Assembly (NCBI GenBank): GCA_016217735.1 | Contig: JACRGQ010000040.1 | Location: forward strand, 1-41,210 | Reading direction: 5' to 3' | From: Nitrospinota bacterium | GTDB lineage: Bacteria; Nitrospinota_A; UBA7883; JACRGQ01 | DNA length: 41,210 bases | Shown here: positions 1 to 7,124 of the stretch, piece by piece | Numbering within the stretch: the stretch's first letter is position 1 | How the letters are laid out: each line of letters starts with the position of its first letter | The notes under the pieces: model-generated | Database searches by the model: none | Seen by the model: the letters and a program-made list of their open reading frames with translations, nothing else | Told to the model about the DNA's origin: nothing | Translations under genes and position numbers: made by a program

Positions 1-76
1 GACAAAAGAACGAGGCAAGGGACGCGCTGTTTACAGAAATATTTGAACAGTTCGGGACGCAGGGATGAGGAATCAT
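1..76 (-). CDS. Possible 5' end of a gene downstream of cheA (partial, frame uncertain)
   Basis: Just downstream of cheA, on the same strand, a strong Shine-Dalgarno-like stretch (GGGAGGGGG, read on the minus strand) lies at about positions 78-87. It is followed by an ATG at 76-74 whose frame stays open to the window edge (25 codons). A second frame, starting with GTG at about 79, is also open to the edge and reads more like an ordinary protein (begins MHDSSSLRPELFKYF). The purine-rich stretch would fit either start. Genes after cheA are often cheW, cheB or cheR, but nothing here identifies the product. I treat it as a candidate translation start only. Confidence 0.3.
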   Translation of the reverse strand, partial: MIPHPCVPNCSNISVNSASLASFFC

Positions 77-125
77 GCACCCCCTCCCTTCAGACTCATT
101 TTCATATTGGAAAATACTGCGAAGT

Positions 126-2390
126 TCAGGCTCCGGCCAGTTCAAACAGTCCACCGACATCCAGGATGAGACCCACAAGGCCGTCCCCCAGGATGGAACT
201 CCCCGAAAACCCCTTGATCCCCTGCAACCGCTTGTCGAGGTTCTTCACCACCACCTGCTGCTGTCCCAGCAAATCGTCCACCAACAGGCCGCGCTTCTCC
301 TTCTCGGTGCCCACGATAATGACAAGGGCTTGCATGATATCCGTCCTGGCGTCCGAAAGCCCAAACATCTGGTTCAGGCGGATGAGCGGGATCAGTTCGC
401 CCCGGACGTTGAGCATTTCACCGGAAGTGGTGACCGTGGTGAGTTGCTCCGGCTTGGGCTGGATCGATTCGCTGATGGCGACGGTGGGGATGATATAGCG
501 CTCCGGCCCCACCTTCACCAACATGCCGTCCACGATAGCCATGGTGAGCGGCAGCTTCACCAGAAAGGTGCTCCCCTTTCCTTTCGCGGTGGTGATATCG
601 ACGCGCCCCCCCAGGCTTTCCACATTTTTGCGGACCACATCCATACCCACACCGCGCCCGGAAAGGTCGGTCGCCACCTCGTGCGTGGAAAAACCCGGAA
701 GGAAAATGAGGCCGGTAAGTTCTTCGTCGGTCTGCTGCTTGTTGGGGTCGATAAGCCCCCGTTCGACCGCTTTTTGCCGCACCCTGTCGAGCTTCAGGCC
801 GCCGCCGTCGTCCTTGATTTCTATGACGACGTTCCCCCCCTTTTGGTACGCCCCGAGGGTGATGGTTCCATCGCCCGTTTTTCCGGCGGCGCGGCGCGCT
901 TCCAGCGATTCCACGCCGTGATCCACGGCGTTGCGCAGCAGATGCACCAGCGGATCGTTGAGCTGCTCCACGATGGTCTTGTCGATCTCGGTCTCATCGC
1001 CGTACACCACGAAATTCACCGCTTTGCCGGTCTTGCGCGAGAGGTCGCGCACCAGCCGGTTCATTTTCTGGAAGGTCTGCCTGAGCGGCACCATGCGCAG
1101 CGACATGATGTGATCCTGTATGCCGCCGGTGATCTTCGCCATCTCCGAAATGTCCTTCGAAAGCTTCTGGTTTTCATCTTTTTGCAAGAGATTGTTTTGC
1201 GAGATGATCGCCTGCGAGATCACCAGTTCGCCCACCAATTCGAGCAACAGGTTCAACTTCTTGGTGTCCACCTTGATGGCGCCGGCCGCGGGGGGCTTTT
1301 GAACCGCGGTCTGCGCGGTGAGGGCCGCGCTCACCTCGGCCTTCGATGTGGCCCCCATGTCCACCAGGATTTCGCCCAGCGGCTTCGCCTTCTGTTCCAG
1401 CGCTTTTTGAAGTTGGTCGGGCGTAACTGAATGCTGCTCCAGCAGAATCTCGCCCAATTTCGGGGGAGCCGGCTCTTCATCACCGCCGCCGAAAAGCTTG
1501 CGGTCAATCAGGATGAGCACCGGATCGATCTCCAGCCTCCTGACCTTCCCCTCGAAATTCGGCAGATTCTTTTTCCCTTCGCGCAGCGTGTCGTCGATGG
1601 CGCCAAGCCCTTTTTCCAGCGTGTCGCGCGTCACCATCACGATGTCGCTGAACTCGCGGTCCACCTTCATCTTCCCTTTGCGCGCGTTATCCAGCAGGTT
1701 TTCCGCGTCGTGACACAGCGTATTGATCTCGTTCATCCCCAAAAAGCCGGCCGCTCCCTTGAGGGAATGGAAGACCCGGAAGAGCGAGTTGATGATGTCC
1801 ATGTTCTCCGGATTTTCTTCCAGGGCCATGACGTACTCTTCAATCTTGTTGACCATTTCGGTCGATTCGTCCAAAAAGCCTTCGAAGATCACCACATCAT
1901 TTTCGTCTATGAGGACGATCTTGCTCGTTCCCGTCTCCGCATGTTGCGGGGGAGCCTCCGGCGCGGGCTTGGCGGAAACGGCGGCCGACCCGGCCGCGGC
2001 GGGGGGGGCTTCCGGCGTCACGCTGAATTTTTCCTTGAGGATGGCTATCAGCCCGGCCGCGCGTTCGGCAAAGTTTGCGGCGTCATAGGAGGGGCCAAGC
2101 ATATCGCGGCAAAGATTGATCGCTTCGTCGATCTGCGCCACCGCCATCGGGCCGGAATGCGGCTCCACCTGGTAGAGCAGGAATTTTTCCAGCATTTTCC
2201 CGAGGCCATCGAAGATGAACCCCATCTCCTTCGGCTGAAGCGGCGCAACGAGGCTTTTTAATTCGTCGATTTGCTGGCTGATACCGACGGTGGCGGTAAG
2301 GTCGGAAAGATCGGCGTCAGCCATTGTGCAGGATAGCGCAAGCGAGTCGAGTTTCTCTAAAATCGCTTCGTTATTTGAAGCCATCGCCAC
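126..2390 (-). CDS. cheA: Chemotaxis histidine kinase CheA with an inserted MshEN-like domain
   Basis: CheA autophosphorylates on a histidine and passes the phosphate to CheY/CheB, in complex with CheW and chemoreceptors at the inner membrane. The 754-residue protein has an N-terminal ~130-residue helical region of unknown type, then an HPt domain with the phospho-acceptor motif FHSLKG (His about 208). At about 308-368 there is an inserted module with LGEILLEQ and PLGEILVDMG motifs typical of the MshEN/GspE N-terminal fold. The dimerisation helices follow (from about 372), then the ATPase domain (HLLRNAVDHG N box, DDGGGL, GRGVGMDVV) and a CheW-like C-terminal domain. A classical CheY-binding P2 domain is not obvious. 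The start is GTG at 2390, four bases after GGGAG on the minus strand. An ATG at 2384 is an alternative. The gene is transcribed from the promoter at 2451-2479. Confidence 0.95.
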   Translation of the reverse strand: MAMASNNEAILEKLDSLALSCTMADADLSDLTATVGISQQIDELKSLVAPLQPKEMGFIFDGLGKMLEKFLLYQVEPHSGPMAVAQIDEAINLCRDMLGPSYDAANFAERAAGLIAILKEKFSVTPEAPPAAAGSAAVSAKPAPEAPPQHAETGTSKIVLIDENDVVIFEGFLDESTEMVNKIEEYVMALEENPENMDIINSLFRVFHSLKGAAGFLGMNEINTLCHDAENLLDNARKGKMKVDREFSDIVMVTRDTLEKGLGAIDDTLREGKKNLPNFEGKVRRLEIDPVLILIDRKLFGGGDEEPAPPKLGEILLEQHSVTPDQLQKALEQKAKPLGEILVDMGATSKAEVSAALTAQTAVQKPPAAGAIKVDTKKLNLLLELVGELVISQAIISQNNLLQKDENQKLSKDISEMAKITGGIQDHIMSLRMVPLRQTFQKMNRLVRDLSRKTGKAVNFVVYGDETEIDKTIVEQLNDPLVHLLRNAVDHGVESLEARRAAGKTGDGTITLGAYQKGGNVVIEIKDDGGGLKLDRVRQKAVERGLIDPNKQQTDEELTGLIFLPGFSTHEVATDLSGRGVGMDVVRKNVESLGGRVDITTAKGKGSTFLVKLPLTMAIVDGMLVKVGPERYIIPTVAISESIQPKPEQLTTVTTSGEMLNVRGELIPLIRLNQMFGLSDARTDIMQALVIIVGTEKEKRGLLVDDLLGQQQVVVKNLDKRLQGIKGFSGSSILGDGLVGLILDVGGLFELAGA

Positions 2391-2450
2391 TCATCTCCCA
2401 CCGGCCAAACCGGCAAAACGCTATGAATTGCCGCGCGTTACACCATTCTA

Positions 2451-2479
2451 ATTGTATATTTTTGCGACAATACTGTCAA
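2451..2479 (-). promoter_or_regulatory. Sigma-70 promoter of cheA
   Basis: On the minus strand a perfect -35 box TTGACA (2479-2474) is separated by exactly 17 bp from TACAAT (2456-2451), a 5/6 match to TATAAT. Transcription would start near 2444, leaving a leader of about 54 nt before the cheA start. This is the best housekeeping promoter match in the window. Confidence 0.82.
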
Positions 2480-2522
2480 CCCGCAACACCCGCATCCTCC
2501 CGCAACAGATGCTCCGCGAAGG

Positions 2523-2548
2523 CGGGTGGGGTTAAGCGCCCCCACCCG
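2523..2548. other. GC-rich hairpin between pfkB and cheA
   Basis: CGGGTGGGG (2523-2531) and CCCCACCCG (2540-2548) are perfect 9-bp inverted arms around an 8-nt loop. The hairpin lies between the end of pfkB and the cheA promoter. A seven-A run follows it on the plus strand, so on the minus strand the T-run comes before the hairpin, not after. It is therefore not a canonical Rho-independent terminator for pfkB, though it may still fold in that transcript and separate the two units. Confidence 0.4.
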
Positions 2549-2574
2549 AAAAAAATTCCAACCGTTTTTTGGGC

Positions 2575-3513
2575 CTAGTGGACGAGATCCTCAAACGCGG
2601 TGAGCCGCTTGATGTCGTTGTAGCGGTCGACGATGTTGTGCATGGTCAGGCTGGTGAGCTTGTTGAGGCTGAATGCTTCGACATTGAACGAGGCGAGCGC
2701 GCTGCCGACGATCATTGCCTGGCGGATGATCTCGCCGGAGATTTCGCCGCGCCGGGCGATATAACCCATCACGCCGCCGGCGAAGGTATCCCCCGCGCCG
2801 GTCGGATCGTACACATCTTCCAGCGGATAGGCGGGGGCGGAAAAAATTTCCCCGCCGTAAAGGGCAATCGATCCGTATTCTCCCTGCTTGATGATAACGG
2901 TCTTGGGGCCCATCTTCCGGATGGCGTTCCCGGCTTTGATAAGGCTGGCGTGGCCGGTCAATTCGCGCGCCTCCATTTCGTTGAGCACCACGAGGTCGAC
3001 CAGTTCGATCGCCTTTTTCAGGGATTCCTTCTTGGTCTCAATCCAGTAATTCATGCTGTCGAGCGCGATCAGCTTCGTCCCCTTGAGCTGTTTGATGACC
3101 TTGATCTGGAGGTCCGGGTCGATGTTCCCCAAAAATACGAAGGGAGTCTTGCTCTGCGCCTCGTCGAGATGCGGGTCAAACTGCATGAGCACGTTGAGCT
3201 GGGTGTCGAGTGTTTTCGCCACGTTCAGGTCGTATCCGTAGGATCCGCGCCAGCGGAACGTCTGGCCGTCCGCTTTGACCAGCCCTTTGGTGTCAACGTC
3301 GTGTTTTTCGAACATTTTCATGTAATCGGCCGGAAAATCCTTGCCGATGACCGCCACCAGCCGGACCCCGGCGAAGTAGCTGGCCGACACGGAGAAATAG
3401 GTGGCGCTCCCGCCCAGCACCGATTCGGCCTCGCCGAACGGCGTTTTCACGGAGTCGATGGCGACGGTGCCCACCACCAGCAGGTTTTTTTGGTTCCCTT
3501 TTTGATACGTCAT
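2575..3513 (-). CDS. PfkB-family (ribokinase-like) sugar or nucleoside kinase
   Basis: ATP-dependent small-molecule kinase of the PfkB/ribokinase fold, cytosolic, 312 residues, the usual family length. Visible features are the N-terminal substrate-binding glycine motif (LGGSATYFS, about residues 35-43) and the C-terminal PfkB signature DPTGAGDTFAGG, whose Asp is the catalytic base and whose GAGD forms the anion hole. The substrate cannot be assigned from sequence; the family covers sugars, adenosine and others. The start is supported by GGGGGAG five bases upstream on the minus strand. It lies 31 bp after ahbB on the same strand, so it is probably the third gene of the ahbA-ahbB operon. That pairing may be metabolic or simply positional. 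Confidence 0.88.
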   Translation of the reverse strand: MTYQKGNQKNLLVVGTVAIDSVKTPFGEAESVLGGSATYFSVSASYFAGVRLVAVIGKDFPADYMKMFEKHDVDTKGLVKADGQTFRWRGSYGYDLNVAKTLDTQLNVLMQFDPHLDEAQSKTPFVFLGNIDPDLQIKVIKQLKGTKLIALDSMNYWIETKKESLKKAIELVDLVVLNEMEARELTGHASLIKAGNAIRKMGPKTVIIKQGEYGSIALYGGEIFSAPAYPLEDVYDPTGAGDTFAGGVMGYIARRGEISGEIIRQAMIVGSALASFNVEAFSLNKLTSLTMHNIVDRYNDIKRLTAFEDLVH

Positions 3514-3544
3514 GCAAACTCCCCCTTGGATTTGTTCCCGCGAA

Positions 3545-4024
3545 TCACGGGAAATAGACCATGCTTGTTTTTTTAAACTCCCGGTTGCTGTAGAGCATTC
3601 CGTAGTCCTTGATGCCGGTCGCCTCGGATATCCGTTTCGCCACCGCTTCGCAATCCTCTTTGCTCTCGCCGTGGATCATGGTGAACAGGTTGTAGGGCCA
3701 ATCGGCGTACGAGGGGCGCTCGTAGCAGTGGCTCACCTCGCGGAAGGAAGCCATGACCTCCCCCAGCCGCTGGCGGTCTTCCGCGTTTGGCACGGGCCAC
3801 ACCCCCATGCCGTTGGCGCTGAACCCGGCTTTTTGGTGGCGCAAAATGGCGCCGAAGCGGCGGATCCACTTCTTCTCTTTATAGAGGCTTATTTTTTCCA
3901 CCACTTCCTGTTCGGTGATGCCCGCCGCGTCGGCGATTTCCTTGTACGGGCGCAACGACAGCGGGATGTTCCCCTGCAGGGCCTTCATGATTTTTTTGTC
4001 AAGCGGGGTTATTTCGGGGTTCAT
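3545..4024 (-). CDS. ahbB: Siroheme decarboxylase subunit AhbB (AsnC/Lrp-like fold)
   Basis: 159-residue protein of the AhbA/AhbB/NirDLGH family. With AhbA it decarboxylates siroheme to 12,18-didecarboxysiroheme in the alternative (siroheme-dependent) heme b pathway; the related Nir proteins do this for heme d1. It has an N-terminal winged helix (LDKKIMKALQG, YKEIADAAGITEQEV) and the family block WIRRFGAILRHQKAGF, in which the conserved His lies. The Lrp-like ab-fold follows. The ATG at 4024 overlaps the ahbA stop (ATGA), with GGAGG seven bases upstream. No nirS or other heme d1 gene is in the window, so heme b synthesis is the simpler reading, in line with the heavy cytochrome load nearby. 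Confidence 0.85.
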   Translation of the reverse strand: MNPEITPLDKKIMKALQGNIPLSLRPYKEIADAAGITEQEVVEKISLYKEKKWIRRFGAILRHQKAGFSANGMGVWPVPNAEDRQRLGEVMASFREVSHCYERPSYADWPYNLFTMIHGESKEDCEAVAKRISEATGIKDYGMLYSNREFKKTSMVYFP

Positions 4025-4518
4025 TCTTCGTCCTCCGCGGCGCCGTTGGATTGCTCTTTTCCGTCGTTGAATTTGAAATCCACCTTGATCTTGAATTTTT
4101 TGATGGCCGGCATGTTGCGTATCTCGGCGCAGCCGGTGGCGGTCTCTATTTCCTTCAGTATCTGGTTGATGCGGGCCGGGGATTCGGCGATCACGGTGAA
4201 CCAGATGTTGTACGCGTGGTTGCGCTGGTAGTTGTGGGTCACTTCCACATAGCTGTTGATCTTCGCCACCACCGCGTCGATGAGCGCCGGCGGCACCTTG
4301 ACCGAGCAAAGCGTGCTGCTGAAATTAAGCCCGCGCGAATCATAGCTGGCGCCGATGCGGCGGATAATGCCGCCCTCTTTCATGGCCACCACGCGCCGGT
4401 GCGCCTCTTCTTCCGTGATTCCGGCGCCGTCCGCGATCACCTGATAGGGGTGCGGATCGATGGGAAACCCTGATTGGATGATGTTCAGGATGCTCCGGTC
4501 GATGTTGTCCAATTCCAT
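4021..4518 (-). CDS. ahbA: Siroheme decarboxylase subunit AhbA (AsnC/Lrp-like fold)
   Basis: Partner of AhbB in siroheme decarboxylation. It has an N-terminal winged helix (ELDNIDRSILNIIQSGFP) and the AhbA-type block IIRRIGASYDSRGLNFSST, followed by LCSVKVP, which separates it from the AhbB-type paralogue just downstream. I place the start at the ATG at 4518 because GGAG lies seven to eight bases upstream of it. The in-frame ATG at 4530 adds four residues (MELF) but has no good ribosome site. The length is 165 residues. It is the first gene of ahbA-ahbB-pfkB; a weak promoter is seen at 4558-4585. Confidence 0.85.
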   Translation of the reverse strand: MELDNIDRSILNIIQSGFPIDPHPYQVIADGAGITEEEAHRRVVAMKEGGIIRRIGASYDSRGLNFSSTLCSVKVPPALIDAVVAKINSYVEVTHNYQRNHAYNIWFTVIAESPARINQILKEIETATGCAEIRNMPAIKKFKIKVDFKFNDGKEQSNGAAEDEE

Positions 4519-4557
4519 AAAAAGCTCCATTCCGTCGGGTCAAAGTTGAATGCCTAT

Positions 4558-4585
4558 ACTATATCAAAAACGCGGAGCGGAGCAA
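4558..4585 (-). promoter_or_regulatory. Possible promoter of ahbA-ahbB-pfkB
   Basis: On the minus strand TATAGT (4563-4558, 5/6 match to TATAAT) lies 16 bp from TTGCTC (4585-4580, only the TTG matching well). It is the only reasonable sigma-70 match in the short gap before ahbA. Confidence 0.35.
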
Positions 4586-4640
4586 TTTCCACATTTTCCG
4601 TAACACGCGGGGTTCGCCTGGAGATGGCGCCGTCCGGCGG

Positions 4641-4997
4641 TTACCGGCCGCTGTTTTCCAGCAGTGCGTCCCATCCGTTCATCGGTTCCATCGTAATCCG
4701 TTCAGGCTGATCCGCCATCACCTCTCCGAGGGTATCGGATAAAAACGCCTCCACATGCGTGTCGCGCGCGCCGTTGACGGCGGGGGGCTTATCGCCACCG
4801 AGGGTGAATGTGGCGGCAAGCGCCAGAACGAGCGTGGCGGCAAGCGCCCAGGGCAAATGCCCCAAAAACCCGCGCGGCGCCGTGGATGACGCGGCGGCCA
4901 GTATCCGCGCATATTCTCCCGCTGGCGGGGGCGGGGGAGTGGGACGGTTCCGGCGCAGCAACCGTTCCAAATCCTTTTCGTCAAGTTCCCGGTTCAT
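4641..4997 (-). CDS. Probable single-TM anti-sigma factor
   Basis: 118-residue protein with a short cytoplasmic N-terminus (about 45 residues, with a run of prolines PTPPPPP), one hydrophobic helix at about residues 46-68 (HLPWALAATLVLALAATFTL) and a ~50-residue periplasmic tail. The gene overlaps the ECF sigma gene by four bases (ATGA at 4997-4994), the usual coupling of a sigma factor to its anti-sigma. No zinc-binding HXXXCXXC anti-sigma motif is present, so it is not a ZAS-type protein. In size and topology it recalls CnrY/NccY-like anti-sigma factors. The role is inferred mainly from context. Confidence 0.6.
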   Translation of the reverse strand: MNRELDEKDLERLLRRNRPTPPPPPAGEYARILAAASSTAPRGFLGHLPWALAATLVLALAATFTLGGDKPPAVNGARDTHVEAFLSDTLGEVMADQPERITMEPMNGWDALLENSGR

Positions 4998-5500
4998 GCG
5001 GTTACTCCGTTTTCCTGGAAAAATTTCCCCATTTCGGCGCGGGCGTAGTGCAGGCGGGACTTTACCGTCCCTTCCGGCAGACCGAGCGCCGTGGCGGCCT
5101 CCCGCACCGTAAGTTCTTCAAAAATGCAGAGGGTAACCACCGCCCGCCGCTCCGGCGAAAGCAGCCGCAACCCTTTTTTCACCAAGTCGCGGTAAAGGGC
5201 ATTGGCCTCGCCCCCTTCGCCGCCAAGGATGTCCGGCAGCCAGTTTTCCGCTTTGGCCGCCGCGTTTTTCCGGCACCAGTCCAGCGCGGTGTTCGTGGCT
5301 ATCCGGTATATCCACGTTTTAATGTTGGCATTTTCCTTAAAACCGGGAAGCCCTTTCCATATCTTTATGAATGTCTCCTGCACGAGATCGTCCAGGTCGT
5401 TGCCGCCGCAGATGTTGTACAGCACCGCGCGCACCAACCCGGCATGCGTCTCATAGACGGCCCGGAACCGGTCCGCGCCGCCGTTATCCATCGGAACCAT
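4994..5500 (-). CDS. ECF-family RNA polymerase sigma factor
   Basis: 168-residue sigma-70 family member with only regions 2 and 4, as in ECF factors. Region 2 shows DLDDLVQETFIKIWKGL and the -10-recognition segment IKTWIYRIATNTALDWCRK. Region 4 shows LSPERRAVVTL and the helix-turn-helix LTVREAATALGLPEGTVKSR. It sits between a Spy-like periplasmic protein (18 bp upstream) and a one-TM anti-sigma candidate (4-bp overlap). The start at 5500 has AGGGG very close to it; the ATG at 5491 (spacing about 11) is possible. The promoter found upstream of the operon has ECF-type boxes, pointing to autoregulation. Confidence 0.92.
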   Translation of the reverse strand: MVPMDNGGADRFRAVYETHAGLVRAVLYNICGGNDLDDLVQETFIKIWKGLPGFKENANIKTWIYRIATNTALDWCRKNAAAKAENWLPDILGGEGGEANALYRDLVKKGLRLLSPERRAVVTLCIFEELTVREAATALGLPEGTVKSRLHYARAEMGKFFQENGVTA

Positions 5501-5518
5501 GCCCCTATTCTAGTACGG

Positions 5519-6034
5519 TTATTTCATTCCGTGGCCCTTCATGCCTGAATCCCCGCGTTTCGCGCCGCCGGAATCCATTCCGCCATGATGGAACGCGCCC
5601 ATTTGCTTGCGTTGTTCGGGAGTGAGAACCGCCCGTATTTTGAGGAGCGCTTCAAACCACGCCTCCCCCACCGCCGCGCGCAACGCGCGCACTTTGCCAT
5701 GTTGTTCGCGCAGTTGGGCATCGTCGGCGTCGCCTTGCATCATGTCGCGCATTTTCCCATGTTCGGCGCTGAGTTGTTCGGCGGCCGTCTTGATGGCTTC
5801 GCGCTGTTCGTCACGGATCTGGCCGATCTTTTTTTTCTGTTCGGCGGTCAGGTTCAGTTTTTCCATCCACTGATGGTGTCCCTCTCCGTCTCCCCCATGC
5901 ATGCCGTATCCCGCTCCGCCCCCCCCGCGCGGCCCGTTTCCCCGGGGTTCCGCCGCCACGGCGCCGGTTCCCAGGGCGACAACCGCCGCCACGGCCAGCG
6001 CCGCGCAGGTTCCCGCAAATGTTGATTTGTTCAT
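5519..6034 (-). CDS. Spy/CpxP/CnrX-like periplasmic sensor protein
   Basis: 171 residues with a signal peptide (about residues 1-28, ending AVAA), a Gly/His-rich linker (YGMHGGDGEGHH), and two LTxxQ-type motifs that define the Spy/CpxP/ZraP/CnrX group (LNLTAEQKKKIGQI at about 61-74 and VLTPEQRKQMGAF near 137-149), each followed by long helices. The C-terminus is rich in His, Met and Gly (FHHGGMD, MKGHGMK), which suggests metal binding. In known systems such proteins act as periplasmic chaperones or, in CnrX, as metal sensors controlling an ECF sigma factor. Placement directly before an ECF sigma/anti-sigma pair favours the sensor role. GAGGAG lies seven bases upstream of the ATG. Confidence 0.8.
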   Translation of the reverse strand: MNKSTFAGTCAALAVAAVVALGTGAVAAEPRGNGPRGGGGAGYGMHGGDGEGHHQWMEKLNLTAEQKKKIGQIRDEQREAIKTAAEQLSAEHGKMRDMMQGDADDAQLREQHGKVRALRAAVGEAWFEALLKIRAVLTPEQRKQMGAFHHGGMDSGGAKRGDSGMKGHGMK

Positions 6035-6055
6035 GGCACATCTCCTCTATTTTGT

Positions 6056-6071
6056 GTCTAACCGATTAGAC
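6056..6071. promoter_or_regulatory. Palindrome overlapping the ECF promoter -10
   Basis: GTCTAA-CCGA-TTAGAC is a perfect 6-bp inverted repeat with a 4-bp spacer. The half at 6066-6071 contains the proposed -10 box of the Spy-like operon and the other half covers the expected transcription start. It could be an operator, or two half-sites arising because the -10 motif is itself part of a palindrome. Confidence 0.4.
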
Positions 6072-6093
6072 GCGCGGCGGGCGTGAAAAGTTC
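6066..6093 (-). promoter_or_regulatory. ECF-type promoter of the Spy-sigma-anti-sigma operon
   Basis: On the minus strand GAACTT (6093-6088) is followed after 17 bp by TCTAA (6070-6066). This matches the sigma-E-like pattern GAACTT-N16/17-TCTGA recognised by many ECF factors. It lies about 30 bp upstream of the first gene. The simplest reading is positive autoregulation by the encoded sigma factor. Confidence 0.6.
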
Positions 6094-6183
6094 AAGCCGG
6101 GCATGGCTGAACGAAAGAAACCCGGTCATCGGATGTCTCCACGCCCCTCAGTGGCTGCCGATAAGCCGCAAAAAAGATTCCGC

Positions 6184-6999
6184 TTACCAGAATTTTTCGA
6201 GGTGGATTTGTCCGGGTTCCTTTTTCTTATGTTCCCTAAAGCCTTCGGACGAAAGGGTTTGCAACATATCTTCCGCCATCGCCGGGGCGCCGCAAATAAA
6301 AACGTGCGTATCATCCGGCTTTGGCTGAAACCCCCAGCGCGGCTCAAGCGCTTTTTTCCGCCACAGGTCCTGCACATAGCCGGTATGTCCGGTCCATCCC
6401 TCTTTTTCCCCGTCCGGGCGGCTTATGGAGGGAAGGTAGGCGAAGTTTTTAAAATAATACGCCAGCGTGGAAAGCTCGGCGCGGTAACCCAGATCCCATG
6501 AATGGCGCGCCCCGTGGAAAACGGCAAAGCGCCGTTCGGGCCGGACTTTGAACTCCGTGCGGATCATGCTCATATACGGCGCAATGCCGGTGCCGGTGGC
6601 GATCATGACGATATTCGACTGTTCGGGAACCTGTTGCAACGTGAACATCCCCTTGAACTTTTCGCCCAGGAAAATTCCGTCCCCTTCTTTGAGGTTGAAA
6701 ATCCTGGGGGTGAGCGATCCGGAGCGGATGAGGGTGATGTAGAGTTCGACAAACTCCTTTTCCTTCGAAGACGAGGCGATGGAGTAGGCACGCTTGATAA
6801 GCTTATCAGGGGGCGGCGCTTCCGTGTCGGGATCCGACAGTTCGGTGCGTTTGGCGGAGCCGGGCAGGGCGAGGACGGCGTATTGTCCCGGCTCAAAGTC
6901 CGGCAATTCCCACCCCCCGGGGCGGACACGCAGGATTATCAAACCGGGCGCGACTTCAACGCGTTTCAGGACAACGGCGTTCAACTGGTTTTCTTCCAT
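6184..6999 (-). CDS. fpr: Ferredoxin/flavodoxin-NADP+ reductase
   Basis: 271-residue FAD enzyme moving electrons between NADPH and ferredoxin or flavodoxin in the cytosol. The N-terminal beta-barrel holds the FAD motif RAYSIASS (about residues 90-97). The C-terminal domain has the nucleotide-binding GTGIAPYMSMI, then a cysteine-glycine motif (FICGAPAMAEDML). The chain ends in LEKFW, and a terminal aromatic is typical of this FNR class. GGAGGTGG lies just before the ATG. It is probably monocistronic, with a TATAAT about 30 bp upstream. Possible partners are ferredoxins made with the help of the suf genes in this window; that link is inference. Confidence 0.9.
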   Translation of the reverse strand: MEENQLNAVVLKRVEVAPGLIILRVRPGGWELPDFEPGQYAVLALPGSAKRTELSDPDTEAPPPDKLIKRAYSIASSSKEKEFVELYITLIRSGSLTPRIFNLKEGDGIFLGEKFKGMFTLQQVPEQSNIVMIATGTGIAPYMSMIRTEFKVRPERRFAVFHGARHSWDLGYRAELSTLAYYFKNFAYLPSISRPDGEKEGWTGHTGYVQDLWRKKALEPRWGFQPKPDDTHVFICGAPAMAEDMLQTLSSEGFREHKKKEPGQIHLEKFW

Positions 7000-7025
7000 G
7001 GGGCCACCTCCGTTAATTGTCCATA

Positions 7026-7038
7026 CCCATTATATGGG
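7026..7038 (-). promoter_or_regulatory. Candidate -10 region of fpr within a small palindrome
   Basis: On the minus strand a perfect TATAAT (7034-7029) lies about 30 bp upstream of fpr. It is centred in the palindrome CCCAT-TAT-ATGGG (7026-7038). No good -35 box is seen 16-18 bp further upstream. This could be an activator-dependent promoter with an overlapping operator. Confidence 0.4.
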
Positions 7039-7124
7039 AAAATCACTTCCTGCCGGACTTATTTGGCATAAGGCAGCATACGATGCGGTTTTGTGGAACG
7101 TTACAGTGAGTGGGCGGAGGGAAG

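Noticed and set aside
75-1430. Long plus-strand open frame opposite cheA
   Set aside because: It mirrors the minus-strand cheA codons, shows His/Arg/Gln-rich composition typical of antisense frames in GC-rich DNA, and has no ribosome site or known domain.
2523-2548. Intrinsic terminator of pfkB
   Set aside because: The hairpin is perfect, but on the minus strand the T-run comes before it instead of after it, so I list it only as a hairpin.
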